64,000 nucleotides of DNA from Stutzerimonas stutzeri. GTDB taxonomy: Bacteria; Pseudomonadota; Gammaproteobacteria; Pseudomonadales; Pseudomonadaceae. The notes beneath the pieces were generated by a model. It was not told the origin of the DNA and made no database searches. It worked only from the letters and a program-made list of their open reading frames with translations. A program made the translations under genes and the position numbers. The stretch is from the NCBI RefSeq assembly GCF_002890915.1, contig NZ_POUT01000009.1, positions 1-64,000 on the forward strand, read 5' to 3'. Positions 45,679 through 53,906 of the stretch are shown piece after piece (position 1 is the stretch's first letter; each line of letters opens with the position of its first letter).

Positions 45679-48567
45679 TCAGGCCAGCGTGTCCAGCGCC
45701 AGGGGTTCGATGCCCCGCGCACGGTCGATCTTCTCGGCCACGCGGAAGGCGGCATCCAGCTCGCTGATGCCGTGCTGCTGCATCAACTGAAAGCGTTCGG
45801 CCTTCTCCTCGGGCTCGGTCATCGCCATCGCCAGGTAGAGGCTGGGCGGCACGGCGCGGAACAGCACTTCCATCGACTTGGACAGGATGACGCCCTCGCT
45901 GAACTTGCCGGCCTCCTTGCGTGCCGAGAGCATCAGCGCCTTCTGCGAAGCGTTGAGTTCGCGGAAGCGCGCGATCTTCTCGACTTCATCGGGCGGCATC
46001 GACAGGCAGATCCACCACTCGATCATGTTGAGCATGGGCTCGGCCGCCTTCGGCAGGTCATCCAGGTTCTGCGTGGCGAGCCAGAACCAGGCGCCGAGCT
46101 TGCGCCACATCTTGGTGATCTTGACCACGTAGGGCGCGAGCAGCGGGTTCTTGGTGATGATGTGGCCTTCGTCCGTCACGTTGATGATCGGTCGGCCCAG
46201 GAACTGGTCGCGCTCGGCGATATTGTTGACCGTGTTGATGAGCGAGATGTAGGCAATCGAGAGTTGGGCGTTGTAGCCCTCGCGCGCGAAGGTGGCGAGG
46301 TCCACGATGGTGATGTCCGCCTCGGGCCACGGCGTGCCGGACCGGTCGAACATCTCGCCGTCCACGCCTTGGCAGAACATGTCCATCGCGTCGGCCATCT
46401 CCAGCAGCCGTGCGCGCCGCATCTCCGGCAGCGTGGCGTCGCGGGCGCGCTCGCGCAGCGCGTCGCGCACATCGCGCGTGAGCACCGTGCGTCTGCCCGC
46501 CACGCAATGCTGGGCCGCATCGAGAATGCACTGGCGGATCAGGCTGCGGTCGGCGCGCGTCATGCGCGCTTCTTCCTTGTCCTCGCCGCCGGTGATCATC
46601 AGCCGTGCGGTGATCTCCAGCTCGCCGAGCACGTCGCGCTGCTCATCGCCTTCCACGGCCATGCCGGCATCGGTCTGGTCTTCGTCGAGCGCATCGGCGT
46701 CCAGCGTCTGTACCTGGCTCGGCGTATCGACCAGGCGCCAGGCGTCGGCGAACGGAGCCAGGCTGACGCCCGCGCCGGGCGCGAGCTTCACCCGATGCAC
46801 GGTGAGGCCCAACCGTGTCGCGAAGTCGCCGAACAAGCCGAAGCTGTTGCCGGCCTCGACGATGAACAGGCGCGGCCGATAGATCGCCGTCACCTGGTTC
46901 AGGATGTTGTTGAGCGTCGCGCTCTTGCCCGAACCCGTCGGGCCGAACAGGAACAGATGCGCGTTCATCTGCCGGTCGAGGCGGTTCAACGGATCGAAGG
47001 TGATCGGGCCGCCGCCGCGGTTGAAGAACGTGATGCCCGGATGCCCCGTGCCCTGGCTGCGGCCCCAGATCGGCGCCAGGTTCGCCGCATGTTGCGCGAA
47101 CATGAGTTGGGTGTACCACTGGCGCTTGTCGGCAGCCGGATCGAACACGCACGGCAGCCAGCGCAGATAGCTGTTCAGCGGCGCCACCTCGTCCTCTTCG
47201 CGTACCGGTTGCAGACCGGCATTGAGCATCACGTTGACGAGCTGCAGGCCGCGCGCATCGAGCTGGGCCAGGTCGCCGCCGCGCAGGTAGAACGCCAGCG
47301 CGCCGCGGTAGAGCTTGTGCGCGCTGCCGACCAGGCCGCGCGCCTGCTGCACGTCCTGCCGGGTCTGCTCCGAGGCCAGGGTCTCGCCGACGGCCTTCCT
47401 GGCGAGGTGGTTGAGGTGCGCCTCCAGCACGTCCTGGGGCGTGGCGACCAGCGTCAGGCACATCACCGTGTCCTCGGGCATCTGGTCGAACAGTGCGTTC
47501 ATGGCATCGCCGCCTTTGCGCGTCTCGCCCGTCAGATGGCCCGTCACGGGTGGCGTGCGCAGGCGATCCATCACGATCACCCGATGCGGCATGCCGTCGA
47601 AGAACCACAGGCCGTTGGGCACGTCCGAACGGGGCTGGCCGAAGAACAGGCGCTGCGCGAAGTCGGTGCCGCTGGCGAGTTCGATCTCGCCCTCCTCCCG
47701 CTCTTCCGGGTAGCGGGTCAGCGCGTAGAAGCGTTCGCGGTCTTCGGCAGTGGCGCCGAGCACGGTCGGATTCGGGTTGAACCAGCGCAGCAGCCAGGCG
47801 TGAATGTCCGTCGCGCCGAGACGTCGAGCCTTCACGCCGGCATTGGCCAGCCCGCCGACGAGGCGGTCGCAGATCGTGGTCAGCGCCTGCTCGGGCGACT
47901 GGCCGCGCCGTGGGGTCGGGGCCGCGGACGTGCGGCGGTAGACCACCATGCGCACGCGTCGCACCTGGCCGCGCCACGGCAGGCGCGTCACCGTGGTGTC
48001 TTCGAACAGGCCCCCCGGTTTGGCGATGGCCCGCAGATGATGGGCGAAGAAGCGCAGGTAGAAGTCGCTGAACGCACTGCCCTGCGCACGCGGCTGCAGA
48101 TAGTTCGCCAGGGAGCGCAGATAGTTGTCCCAGTCGGCCTCGTCCTGGGCGTAGAGCTGCACCACCCAGGGGTTGTCGTCCAACTCGTCGAAGGAGTCCT
48201 GCAGGGCGTTCTCCAGCGCATCGCGCGCCTGCCATAGCCAGGCCATCTCGCGGCCCTCGGTGCCGACCGGCGCCAGCTCGAAGAAGGCCGCCACCGACTG
48301 GCCATCTTCCAGCAACATGCACTTGCTGCCGGGCAGGTACTCGACCCAGGGCAGCAAGTCCGCGAACGACGGCGCGACGCCATAGAGCGCATCGTGGTCG
48401 GCCTGGGTGGCCGGCCTGCGCCGGCCCCGGCCGAGCGCGCTGCCCGGCTCGGCGACACCCTGTGCCGCCAAGGCCGCCACGTGCCGTGCCCAGGCATCAT
48501 CGGTCGCATCCACGGCGTCAGCAGGCGATGCGTCGCCCTTGCGTGACCACGACAGCGCCCAGGCCAT
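45679..48567 (-). CDS. traC: Conjugative transfer ATPase TraC (PFL_4706 family)
   Basis: A 962-residue VirB4/TraC-type ATPase (TIGR03744) that powers assembly of the mating channel. Walker A is GPTGSGKS (542-549); Walker B is in IINVTDEGH (about 790). The N-terminal domain has the TraC_F pattern (CMLLEDGQSVAAFFEL). The start overlaps the lipoprotein stop by one base (TGATG), so translation is coupled. Confidence 0.93.
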   Translation of the reverse strand: MAWALSWSRKGDASPADAVDATDDAWARHVAALAAQGVAEPGSALGRGRRRPATQADHDALYGVAPSFADLLPWVEYLPGSKCMLLEDGQSVAAFFELAPVGTEGREMAWLWQARDALENALQDSFDELDDNPWVVQLYAQDEADWDNYLRSLANYLQPRAQGSAFSDFYLRFFAHHLRAIAKPGGLFEDTTVTRLPWRGQVRRVRMVVYRRTSAAPTPRRGQSPEQALTTICDRLVGGLANAGVKARRLGATDIHAWLLRWFNPNPTVLGATAEDRERFYALTRYPEEREEGEIELASGTDFAQRLFFGQPRSDVPNGLWFFDGMPHRVIVMDRLRTPPVTGHLTGETRKGGDAMNALFDQMPEDTVMCLTLVATPQDVLEAHLNHLARKAVGETLASEQTRQDVQQARGLVGSAHKLYRGALAFYLRGGDLAQLDARGLQLVNVMLNAGLQPVREEDEVAPLNSYLRWLPCVFDPAADKRQWYTQLMFAQHAANLAPIWGRSQGTGHPGITFFNRGGGPITFDPLNRLDRQMNAHLFLFGPTGSGKSATLNNILNQVTAIYRPRLFIVEAGNSFGLFGDFATRLGLTVHRVKLAPGAGVSLAPFADAWRLVDTPSQVQTLDADALDEDQTDAGMAVEGDEQRDVLGELEITARLMITGGEDKEEARMTRADRSLIRQCILDAAQHCVAGRRTVLTRDVRDALRERARDATLPEMRRARLLEMADAMDMFCQGVDGEMFDRSGTPWPEADITIVDLATFAREGYNAQLSIAYISLINTVNNIAERDQFLGRPIINVTDEGHIITKNPLLAPYVVKITKMWRKLGAWFWLATQNLDDLPKAAEPMLNMIEWWICLSMPPDEVEKIARFRELNASQKALMLSARKEAGKFSEGVILSKSMEVLFRAVPPSLYLAMAMTEPEEKAERFQLMQQHGISELDAAFRVAEKIDRARGIEPLALDTLA

Positions 48568-49001
48568 CAGTAGTCCTCCACGCGCTCGCCCGGCATCGCG
48601 TACTGCACGCGCTGGTAGAGCGGGAACACCGTGCTGTAGCCGGGCACCGGCACCGGGTCGGTGCCCGCCAGGTGCGGGAACACGTACATCACCAGGTCGG
48701 GGTTCGGCAGGCGGTGGAACTGGCGGTAGATCTCGTTCTGCGCGGTACGGGTGTAGCGCGCCTGCACGCCGGGCGCCGCCTGCACATCGGCCTCGACCAG
48801 CGGCCGGCGCAGGCCCTGGCGCGCATCGATCAGTTGCCGCGCGGCCTGGCCGCCGCCCGCGCTGCCGCCGGTCTCCCGATGCCAGATGTCGAGCATGGTG
48901 CTGTCGCCGTGCGGCAGCAGCTTCTCCTTGCTGGTGGCGCAGCCGCCGAGCAGGGTGGCCGCCAGCAGCACGGCGGCCGCGTCAATCCAGATCCGAGGCA
49001 T
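48567..49001 (-). CDS. Conjugative transfer lipoprotein (TIGR03751)
   Basis: A 144-residue lipoprotein. The lipobox is LLGGC (residues 17-21, cleaved before Cys) followed by ATSKEKLLPHG. Conserved FHRLPNPDLVMYVFPHLAG and PVPGYSTVFPLYQRVQYA near the end. It may act as the VirB7/TraV-like outer-membrane part of the channel. The start lies 20 nt inside the PFL_4705 gene. Confidence 0.9.
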   Translation of the reverse strand: MPRIWIDAAAVLLAATLLGGCATSKEKLLPHGDSTMLDIWHRETGGSAGGGQAARQLIDARQGLRRPLVEADVQAAPGVQARYTRTAQNEIYRQFHRLPNPDLVMYVFPHLAGTDPVPVPGYSTVFPLYQRVQYAMPGERVEDY

Positions 49002-50415
49002 GGGCTTCTCCGGTGCGGTGGTGGACCCGACGCCCCTTGGCGTCGTAGTCGATGTCGAGCGGTTGCTCCAGATGCACGGCCACCTTGGCGCCGGGCTGCA
49101 CGTAGACCGCCGCGAAGGCCTGGCCGTAGAGCTTGTTGACCCAATCGGCCATGTCGCGCACGCCGCCCGCGAGGATGCGGCCCATCGCTTCGTTTCCGCT
49201 GATGCCGACGGTGCCCAGCGAACCGTTGCTGTTGGCGACCACGGCCACGCTGCCGTTGTCGGACTTGATGAGCGAGGCCGCGCCGGCGCCGGCTGCGGTG
49301 ATGAGTGCCTGGCTGCCCAGGTACTGCTGGGCGTTACTGCGCCGCTCGCCGCTGACGCAGGGAATGCCGTAAGGGTCGCTGATCCAGCCCAGGCCGCCCT
49401 GGATGCTGGCGCCGTTGTGCCCCGAGTTGCCGCCGCTGCTGCCACCCTTGCTACTGTCCTCAGGCACCGTGCGGATGGTGCCGTCATGGAACACGAACGT
49501 GACCGAGCGGATTTGCCCGCGCACGCACGAGAGCGTCCAGTCGCCCGAGGCCGTGCCGCTGACCACGGCACCGGCCACGTCAGGAATGTCGATGCCGTTG
49601 GCCGTGAGGTTGTCCGGGCCGATCAGCACCTTGAACGGGTACGGGTCGTTGACGGTTCCATCGATCGGCACGCGCCCGATCAGCGCCGTCATGGCAATCG
49701 ACCCCATGAGCGTCGAGTTCGACGGCACGGTGTAGACCGCCTTCGTGGATGCGCCCACCGCGCGGCTGCCGACGTCGGCGACGGATTCCACTGCGGCCGA
49801 CAGGCTTTTCTGGGCCGGCCCGAAGCTCAGAGGAAAGCTCGGCGCCTTGCTGCCGCTCTTGGCGTCGACCTTGGCGTCGTCGGGCTCGACCCACTGCGTG
49901 CCACCGGCGCCGCGGTTGAAGCGCTGGCCGTCACCCTCTTCGAGCCCCAGTCCGACGGGCAGGTCGGACGGGCCACCCTTGCCGGAAAGGCCGTCCAGTT
50001 GCCGCTGCAGATCCTGCAGCAGCCCCTGGGTCTGCTGCCTGTCGCTGGCCACCTGGGTGCGCTCCTGCTCCAGGCGGTTGCGCTCGCCTTCCAGCGCGCT
50101 CTGGATGCGCTGGTCGATCGCGCTTTCCCGGGCACGCAGGCGCTCGTTCTCGGCCTTGTGCTGCTTGTTGTCGCCGAGCGCGCTCTGCAGCTCGGTGCGC
50201 AACTGCTTCACCTGGGCCACCAGCGTGGCGACGGTATCGCGCGGCGTGTCGCCAGCGATGCCCAGGGCTTTCATCTCCTCGGGCGTGAGCGTACTGGCCG
50301 CGCCCTTGGGAGCGGGCTGGCCGCCGGGCGCGCCGGAGAACAGCTTGATGCCGACGAACACCAGCAGCAGCGCCATCGGGATCAGCAGCCACTTGAGCAG
50401 CGGATTACTCTTCAT
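48982..50415 (-). CDS. ICE protein, PFL_4705 family (TraB/VirB10-like, TIGR03752)
   Basis: A 477-residue core-channel protein. N-terminal membrane helix (PLLKWLLIPMALLLVFVGI), a coiled-coil region (about 60-140, rich in Gln/Arg/Glu), then a beta-rich VirB10/TraB-type domain (YTVPSNSTLMGSIAMTALIG, then GQIRSVTFVFHDGTI). It would link inner and outer membrane parts. The start overlaps the PFL_4704 stop by 11 nt. Confidence 0.9.
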   Translation of the reverse strand: MKSNPLLKWLLIPMALLLVFVGIKLFSGAPGGQPAPKGAASTLTPEEMKALGIAGDTPRDTVATLVAQVKQLRTELQSALGDNKQHKAENERLRARESAIDQRIQSALEGERNRLEQERTQVASDRQQTQGLLQDLQRQLDGLSGKGGPSDLPVGLGLEEGDGQRFNRGAGGTQWVEPDDAKVDAKSGSKAPSFPLSFGPAQKSLSAAVESVADVGSRAVGASTKAVYTVPSNSTLMGSIAMTALIGRVPIDGTVNDPYPFKVLIGPDNLTANGIDIPDVAGAVVSGTASGDWTLSCVRGQIRSVTFVFHDGTIRTVPEDSSKGGSSGGNSGHNGASIQGGLGWISDPYGIPCVSGERRSNAQQYLGSQALITAAGAGAASLIKSDNGSVAVVANSNGSLGTVGISGNEAMGRILAGGVRDMADWVNKLYGQAFAAVYVQPGAKVAVHLEQPLDIDYDAKGRRVHHRTGEAHASDLD

Positions 50416-51319
50416 CGCGCGCTCCTCCGGTCGAGCCGGCCGCGGCGGCCGGCGGCAGGTTCACGCTGGCGTCGATCGGGCTCAGCGCCGGCAGCAGCGA
50501 CTCGGCCAGGCCGTGGCCGCGCGTGACCAGGTAGAGCACCGTGGTGTCGGACGCGGTGCCGGCCGGCCCCAGGTTCGGATGCTGGAAGGTCGCCGCCACG
50601 AAGTTCCCCTGCAGGGCGCGCGGGTCGAGGTCGAGCCAGCGCGCCGAGGTATTGGTGAGTCGCACGGCCGTCACCCACTGGTCTTCCAGGCGCCACGCGG
50701 CCAGTGCCCGCGCGTGCACCGGCAGCGTCGGCAGCAAGGTGCTCAGCGCGAGGCCGCGGCGCAGGTTCACGCGCCCGATGCCGGCGACCGGCTCGACGGT
50801 GCGCAGCGGCGCGTACAGGTTCTGTGCGGCATGGCGCGTCAGCACGACCGGTACCGGCGTTTCGCGCCGGGGAACGGGTTTGTCTGCGGGAGCATCGGCC
50901 CGCTCGTCCGCACCGCTTGCTGCACTACCGCCGTAGCGCTTCGCGGGGGCTTCCGCTTCCACGATGCGCACCGGCTCCAGCGGCGCCTGGCTGTCCTTCG
51001 CCGGCTCGGCGGCGATGTCGAGCAGGATCAGCGCGCCGGATTCCACGTCCTGCAGTTGCAGCCGCGTGGGCGGAATCGGGTCGCTCGCCCGCAGGTAGAT
51101 CGCGCCGCCGGCACTCTGCACGCGCAGATGGTCGCCGACGCTGGCCGGTACGCCGACGCGCACATTGCGGTCGATGAAGACCACGCGCTCCTGGCCGACC
51201 ACCAGCGGCACCGGCAGGGGCAGCCGCTCCCAGCGCAGGATTTCCACGGCCTGGCTGGCCGGCACGACACCGAGGATCAGCAGGACGCCGGCCAGGGCCG
51301 ACAAGGCAACGGGCTTCAT
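50405..51319 (-). CDS. ICE protein, PFL_4704 family (TraK/VirB9-like, TIGR03749)
   Basis: A 304-residue exported protein with a signal peptide (ends VVPASQAVE). The beta-rich sequence (RVVFIDRNVRVGVPASVGD, and the LVTRGHGLAESLLPAL end) fits a secretin-like TraK partner of the TraB and TraV homologues encoded next to it. Overlaps both neighbours. Confidence 0.88.
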   Translation of the reverse strand: MKPVALSALAGVLLILGVVPASQAVEILRWERLPLPVPLVVGQERVVFIDRNVRVGVPASVGDHLRVQSAGGAIYLRASDPIPPTRLQLQDVESGALILLDIAAEPAKDSQAPLEPVRIVEAEAPAKRYGGSAASGADERADAPADKPVPRRETPVPVVLTRHAAQNLYAPLRTVEPVAGIGRVNLRRGLALSTLLPTLPVHARALAAWRLEDQWVTAVRLTNTSARWLDLDPRALQGNFVAATFQHPNLGPAGTASDTTVLYLVTRGHGLAESLLPALSPIDASVNLPPAAAAGSTGGARDEE

Positions 51320-52008
51320 GGGGAGTCTCCCTGCAGGTGGCCGGGGGCGTTGGCGGGCACGCCGGCCTGGGTCGGCGTCGGCGGCGGTTCGATGCGCTGG
51401 GGTGCGCTGGCGTAGCAGTCCAGCGCCAGGCCGAAGGGGTTGCGCTCGGGGTCGATGTCCAGCCGGACGACCTTGATGGGGTAGCGCACCAGGGCGCGCT
51501 TGACCTGCTCGGAGCCGTAGTATTCGTCCGCGCTCACGTCGAGCGTGACGATCCAGTCGCGGTCGGAGACCACCTTGACGCGCGTGGCCGGATCATCGCC
51601 GTAGCCGCGGCCGGGAATCTCGTAGATGCCGCGCACGCGCTGACGCAGCTCGCCACTGGCGCGCCGGTACTCGTAGTCCTGCTGCAGGAAGGCCCGGCAG
51701 CTCGGCGTCAGGTAGGCCGACAGCGCGCGCAGGTTGCGCGGATAGTCTTCTTCGCCGTTCGTGGGCCAGCGCTGCACCTGCTGCCAGATGTAGAACGAGA
51801 AGGCATACACGCTCTCGGGCGGCACGTCCCACCACTTGCGCGTGCTGCCCGAGCGCAGGTCCGGCGGCACATGGATGGTCAGACTCTTCGGCGCACTCCA
51901 CCAACCGAAGCCGAGCAGCAGCGCCACCACGAACAACGCGCCGGCCCCCAGACGCAACGTCATCACGTGCGCCTGCAGGTGCGCAACCTCGTTCTTGAAA
52001 CGGCTCAT
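51316..52008 (-). CDS. ICE protein, PFL_4703 family (TraE/VirB8-like, TIGR03746)
   Basis: A 230-residue protein with one N-terminal helix (LGAGALFVVALLLGFGWWSA) and a periplasmic domain (YAFSFYIWQQVQRWPTNGEE, then RVKVVSDRDWIVTLDVSADE), the pattern of TraE/VirB8 nucleation factors. The start at 52008 overlaps the TIGR03750 stop (TGA/ATG); the frame open upstream of it is a shadow of the neighbour. Confidence 0.9.
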   Translation of the reverse strand: MSRFKNEVAHLQAHVMTLRLGAGALFVVALLLGFGWWSAPKSLTIHVPPDLRSGSTRKWWDVPPESVYAFSFYIWQQVQRWPTNGEEDYPRNLRALSAYLTPSCRAFLQQDYEYRRASGELRQRVRGIYEIPGRGYGDDPATRVKVVSDRDWIVTLDVSADEYYGSEQVKRALVRYPIKVVRLDIDPERNPFGLALDCYASAPQRIEPPPTPTQAGVPANAPGHLQGDSP

Positions 52009-52415
52009 GGCGCACCTCGATCGGCGTTGCGCCGGGTCGTCCAGTAGCCCGAGCGGGTGATGAGGCGCTGCCCGCCCAGGAGCGCTGCCAGCGCCGGGTG
52101 CCGCAGGGCCAGCCGCCACTGGAGCTGTCGGTAGAGCCAGGTGTCGGGCCGGCCGCGCTTCTGTGCGCGCAGAAAACCACCGCCGACGAAGACGCCCAGC
52201 GCGATGCCGGCGACGATCAGCGTCGGCACCATGGCGATGCTGTGCGTGAGCCAGGCCAGCGGCAGGCCGAGTGCGAATCCGGCTGCGGCCGACAGGCCGG
52301 CGCAGATCCACAACTCGTCGGCGGTCAGCCCGCGCACGACCACCGGCTGGCGATTCAGCCGGTGCGGCAGGAAGCTCACCAGCGTGTCTTGCGGGGTCTC
52401 CGAGGGGACGGCCAT
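52005..52415 (-). CDS. Conjugative transfer region protein (TraL-like, TIGR03750)
   Basis: A 136-residue inner-membrane protein with two helices (LWICAGLSAAAGFALGLPLA and MVPTLIVAGIALGVFVGGGF) and the family end LITRSGYWTTRR. The start region FLPHRLNRQPVVVRGLTADE is typical. It is TraL/VirB3-like in layout. Overlaps the PFL_4703 gene by 4 nt. Confidence 0.9.
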   Translation of the reverse strand: MAVPSETPQDTLVSFLPHRLNRQPVVVRGLTADELWICAGLSAAAGFALGLPLAWLTHSIAMVPTLIVAGIALGVFVGGGFLRAQKRGRPDTWLYRQLQWRLALRHPALAALLGGQRLITRSGYWTTRRNADRGAP

Positions 52416-52427
52416 CGCTTGCCGCCC

Positions 52428-52796
52428 TCACAGCACGCCGGTGGCCTTGGTGAGCAGCCAGATGCCGACCACCAGCAGGATCGCGCCCACGGCGACCGTC
52501 AGGCCGAACTGGCCCCAGGTGGCGCGGCCGGTGTGGATCTCCGAGTAGCGTGTGTAGGCGTGATAGCAGACACCGACGAACATCGAGGCGACCACGAGCA
52601 GCGCGATCAGCAGCACGATGTCGTAGCCGTAGTTCTGCAAGGTCTGCAGGATGCCGCTGCCCTGGCCGCGCGATGGGTCTTCCATGGTCGGCAGGCCCTG
52701 CGCGAAGGCCGACAGCGGCAGACCCGCGAGCGCCAGCGGCAGCAGCGGAGCGGCGATGCGGGACGGAATGCGATGGGATGTCGGGGGCGTGTTCAT
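52428..52796 (-). CDS. ICE membrane protein, PFL_4702 family (TraA/VirB2-like, TIGR03745)
   Basis: A 122-residue protein with a long signal sequence (ends PLSAFAQG) and two helices (DIVLLIALLVVASMFVGVCY and LTVAVGAILLVVGIWLL). Such a layout suits a pilin-like subunit. The gap to the next gene is 12 nt. Confidence 0.88.
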   Translation of the reverse strand: MNTPPTSHRIPSRIAAPLLPLALAGLPLSAFAQGLPTMEDPSRGQGSGILQTLQNYGYDIVLLIALLVVASMFVGVCYHAYTRYSEIHTGRATWGQFGLTVAVGAILLVVGIWLLTKATGVL

Positions 52797-52818
52797 GGTG
52801 TATGGCCTTTCGTGACGG

Positions 52819-53058
52819 TCAGGAGAGGAGGAAGAAGGTCAGCACCAGGTACATCGCCACGAAGCGCACGACGACGGCGAGGAACTGACGTTCAGTGATG
52901 CGGTGCTCGGCCCAGCCGACGTAGGCGGTGCGCATGGCCCACACGCCCCACAGCAGCAACACGGCGAACACGAAGCCCAGCACCACGGCAGAGACGGCCG
53001 AAGGCGCAAAGCCGCCGTTGGCCTGGAAGGCGGCGACCTGATCGGCAGAGGGCGTCAT
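52819..53058 (-). CDS. ICE membrane protein, PFL_4701 family (TIGR03758)
   Basis: A 79-residue protein with two helices (VSAVVLGFVFAVLLLWGVWA and VVVRFVAMYLVLTFFLL) joined by a short cytoplasmic or periplasmic loop (YVGWAEHRITERQF). The start overlaps the RAQPRD stop by ATGA. Likely a small component of the mating pore. Confidence 0.88.
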   Translation of the reverse strand: MTPSADQVAAFQANGGFAPSAVSAVVLGFVFAVLLLWGVWAMRTAYVGWAEHRITERQFLAVVVRFVAMYLVLTFFLLS

Positions 53059-53420
53059 GGCGACGGCTCCTCGTCGTCGGTGCGGTCGCGGCGGACGTAG
53101 TCGCCGGCCAGCGGGACGGGATCGCGCGGCTGGGCGCGCTGGGGCACGAGGTAGTCCTGCAGGCCGGCGCGAACGCGCTTCAGGTCCGCGCGCAGTCGGG
53201 CGTGGTCGAAGTGGTAGCGGGCGCGTTCCTGCGGAGCGGTACTGGCGGCGTGCTCGGCGAGGCGGTCGATCAGGTCGAGTTGGCGGGCGAGCGCGGCGAG
53301 CTGCTCACGCTCCGAGGCGAGGCTGTCGGCAGCGGCGGCAGGCTGCAGCGCCGAGAACGACACGGCCAACACCACGGCAAGCGCAGGCCATGCGGATGTG
53401 CGGCGGTTGGTCTGTCCCAT
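53055..53420 (-). CDS. ICE exported protein, RAQPRD family (TIGR01690)
   Basis: A 121-residue exported protein. Signal peptide ends ALQPAAAAD; the family-defining RAQPRD sequence lies in YLVPQRAQPRDPVPLAGDY. It heads the leftward transfer operon in this window. Normally PFL_4697, TraD and other genes lie upstream in the same direction; here a divergent defence island begins 220 nt away. Confidence 0.93.
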   Translation of the reverse strand: MGQTNRRTSAWPALAVVLAVSFSALQPAAAADSLASEREQLAALARQLDLIDRLAEHAASTAPQERARYHFDHARLRADLKRVRAGLQDYLVPQRAQPRDPVPLAGDYVRRDRTDDEEPSP

Positions 53421-53644
53421 CGTGCCATTCCCCGTTGAAGCGGATGGCCAGATGCTGTGGCGCGCGCTCGCTTTGCGCCGCAGGGAATGGGAACTACGGC
53501 ATGACCGGATTCCCGGGGCGAGCTGGCGATCAACCGTGCAATGCTCCCGGGATTGCGGAGTTGGCCAGCGCCTACCGCAGCTTGGTAGAATTGGCTAAAC
53601 TTGGCAACCGAAATCTACGAAAGGCCAGATCGGATGGTTTCCGG

Positions 53645-53845
53645 ATGACTGAAGTCGAGAGCGAGATCCTCACACTTGAGGAGGTCGCGGCCTACCTCAA
53701 AGCCGGAAAACGGACGGTTTATCGCCTTGCCCAGAAAGGAGAGATTCCGGCGTTCAAGCTTGGGGGAACCTGGCGCTTTCGCCGCTCGGAGCTGGATCGG
53801 TGGATCGCCGAAAGCATCAGCAAGAAGAAGCCGGAGGCAGAGTGA
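53645..53845 (+). CDS. Small excisionase-like HTH_17 protein
   Basis: A 66-residue helix-turn-helix protein (LTLEEVAAYLKAGKRTVYRL, then GGTWRFRRSELDRWI). The fold is that of excisionases and MerR-like DNA binders. It stands 61 nt before the dcm gene and shares its direction; 224 nt separate it from the divergent RAQPRD gene. It probably controls the island, or less likely acts in excision of it. The ATG at 53645 is used as the family starts near there. Confidence 0.8.
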   Translation: MTEVESEILTLEEVAAYLKAGKRTVYRLAQKGEIPAFKLGGTWRFRRSELDRWIAESISKKKPEAE

Positions 53846-53906
53846 GCGTGCACCAAATCGGCAACCGAATCACATTCGGGAAGGAACCAAGGGGAGGATT
53901 GCTGGC

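Noticed and set aside
45658..48237. 859-codon plus-strand frame over traC
   Set aside because: Antisense shadow of the TraC ATPase gene; composition typical of GC-rich reverse frames.
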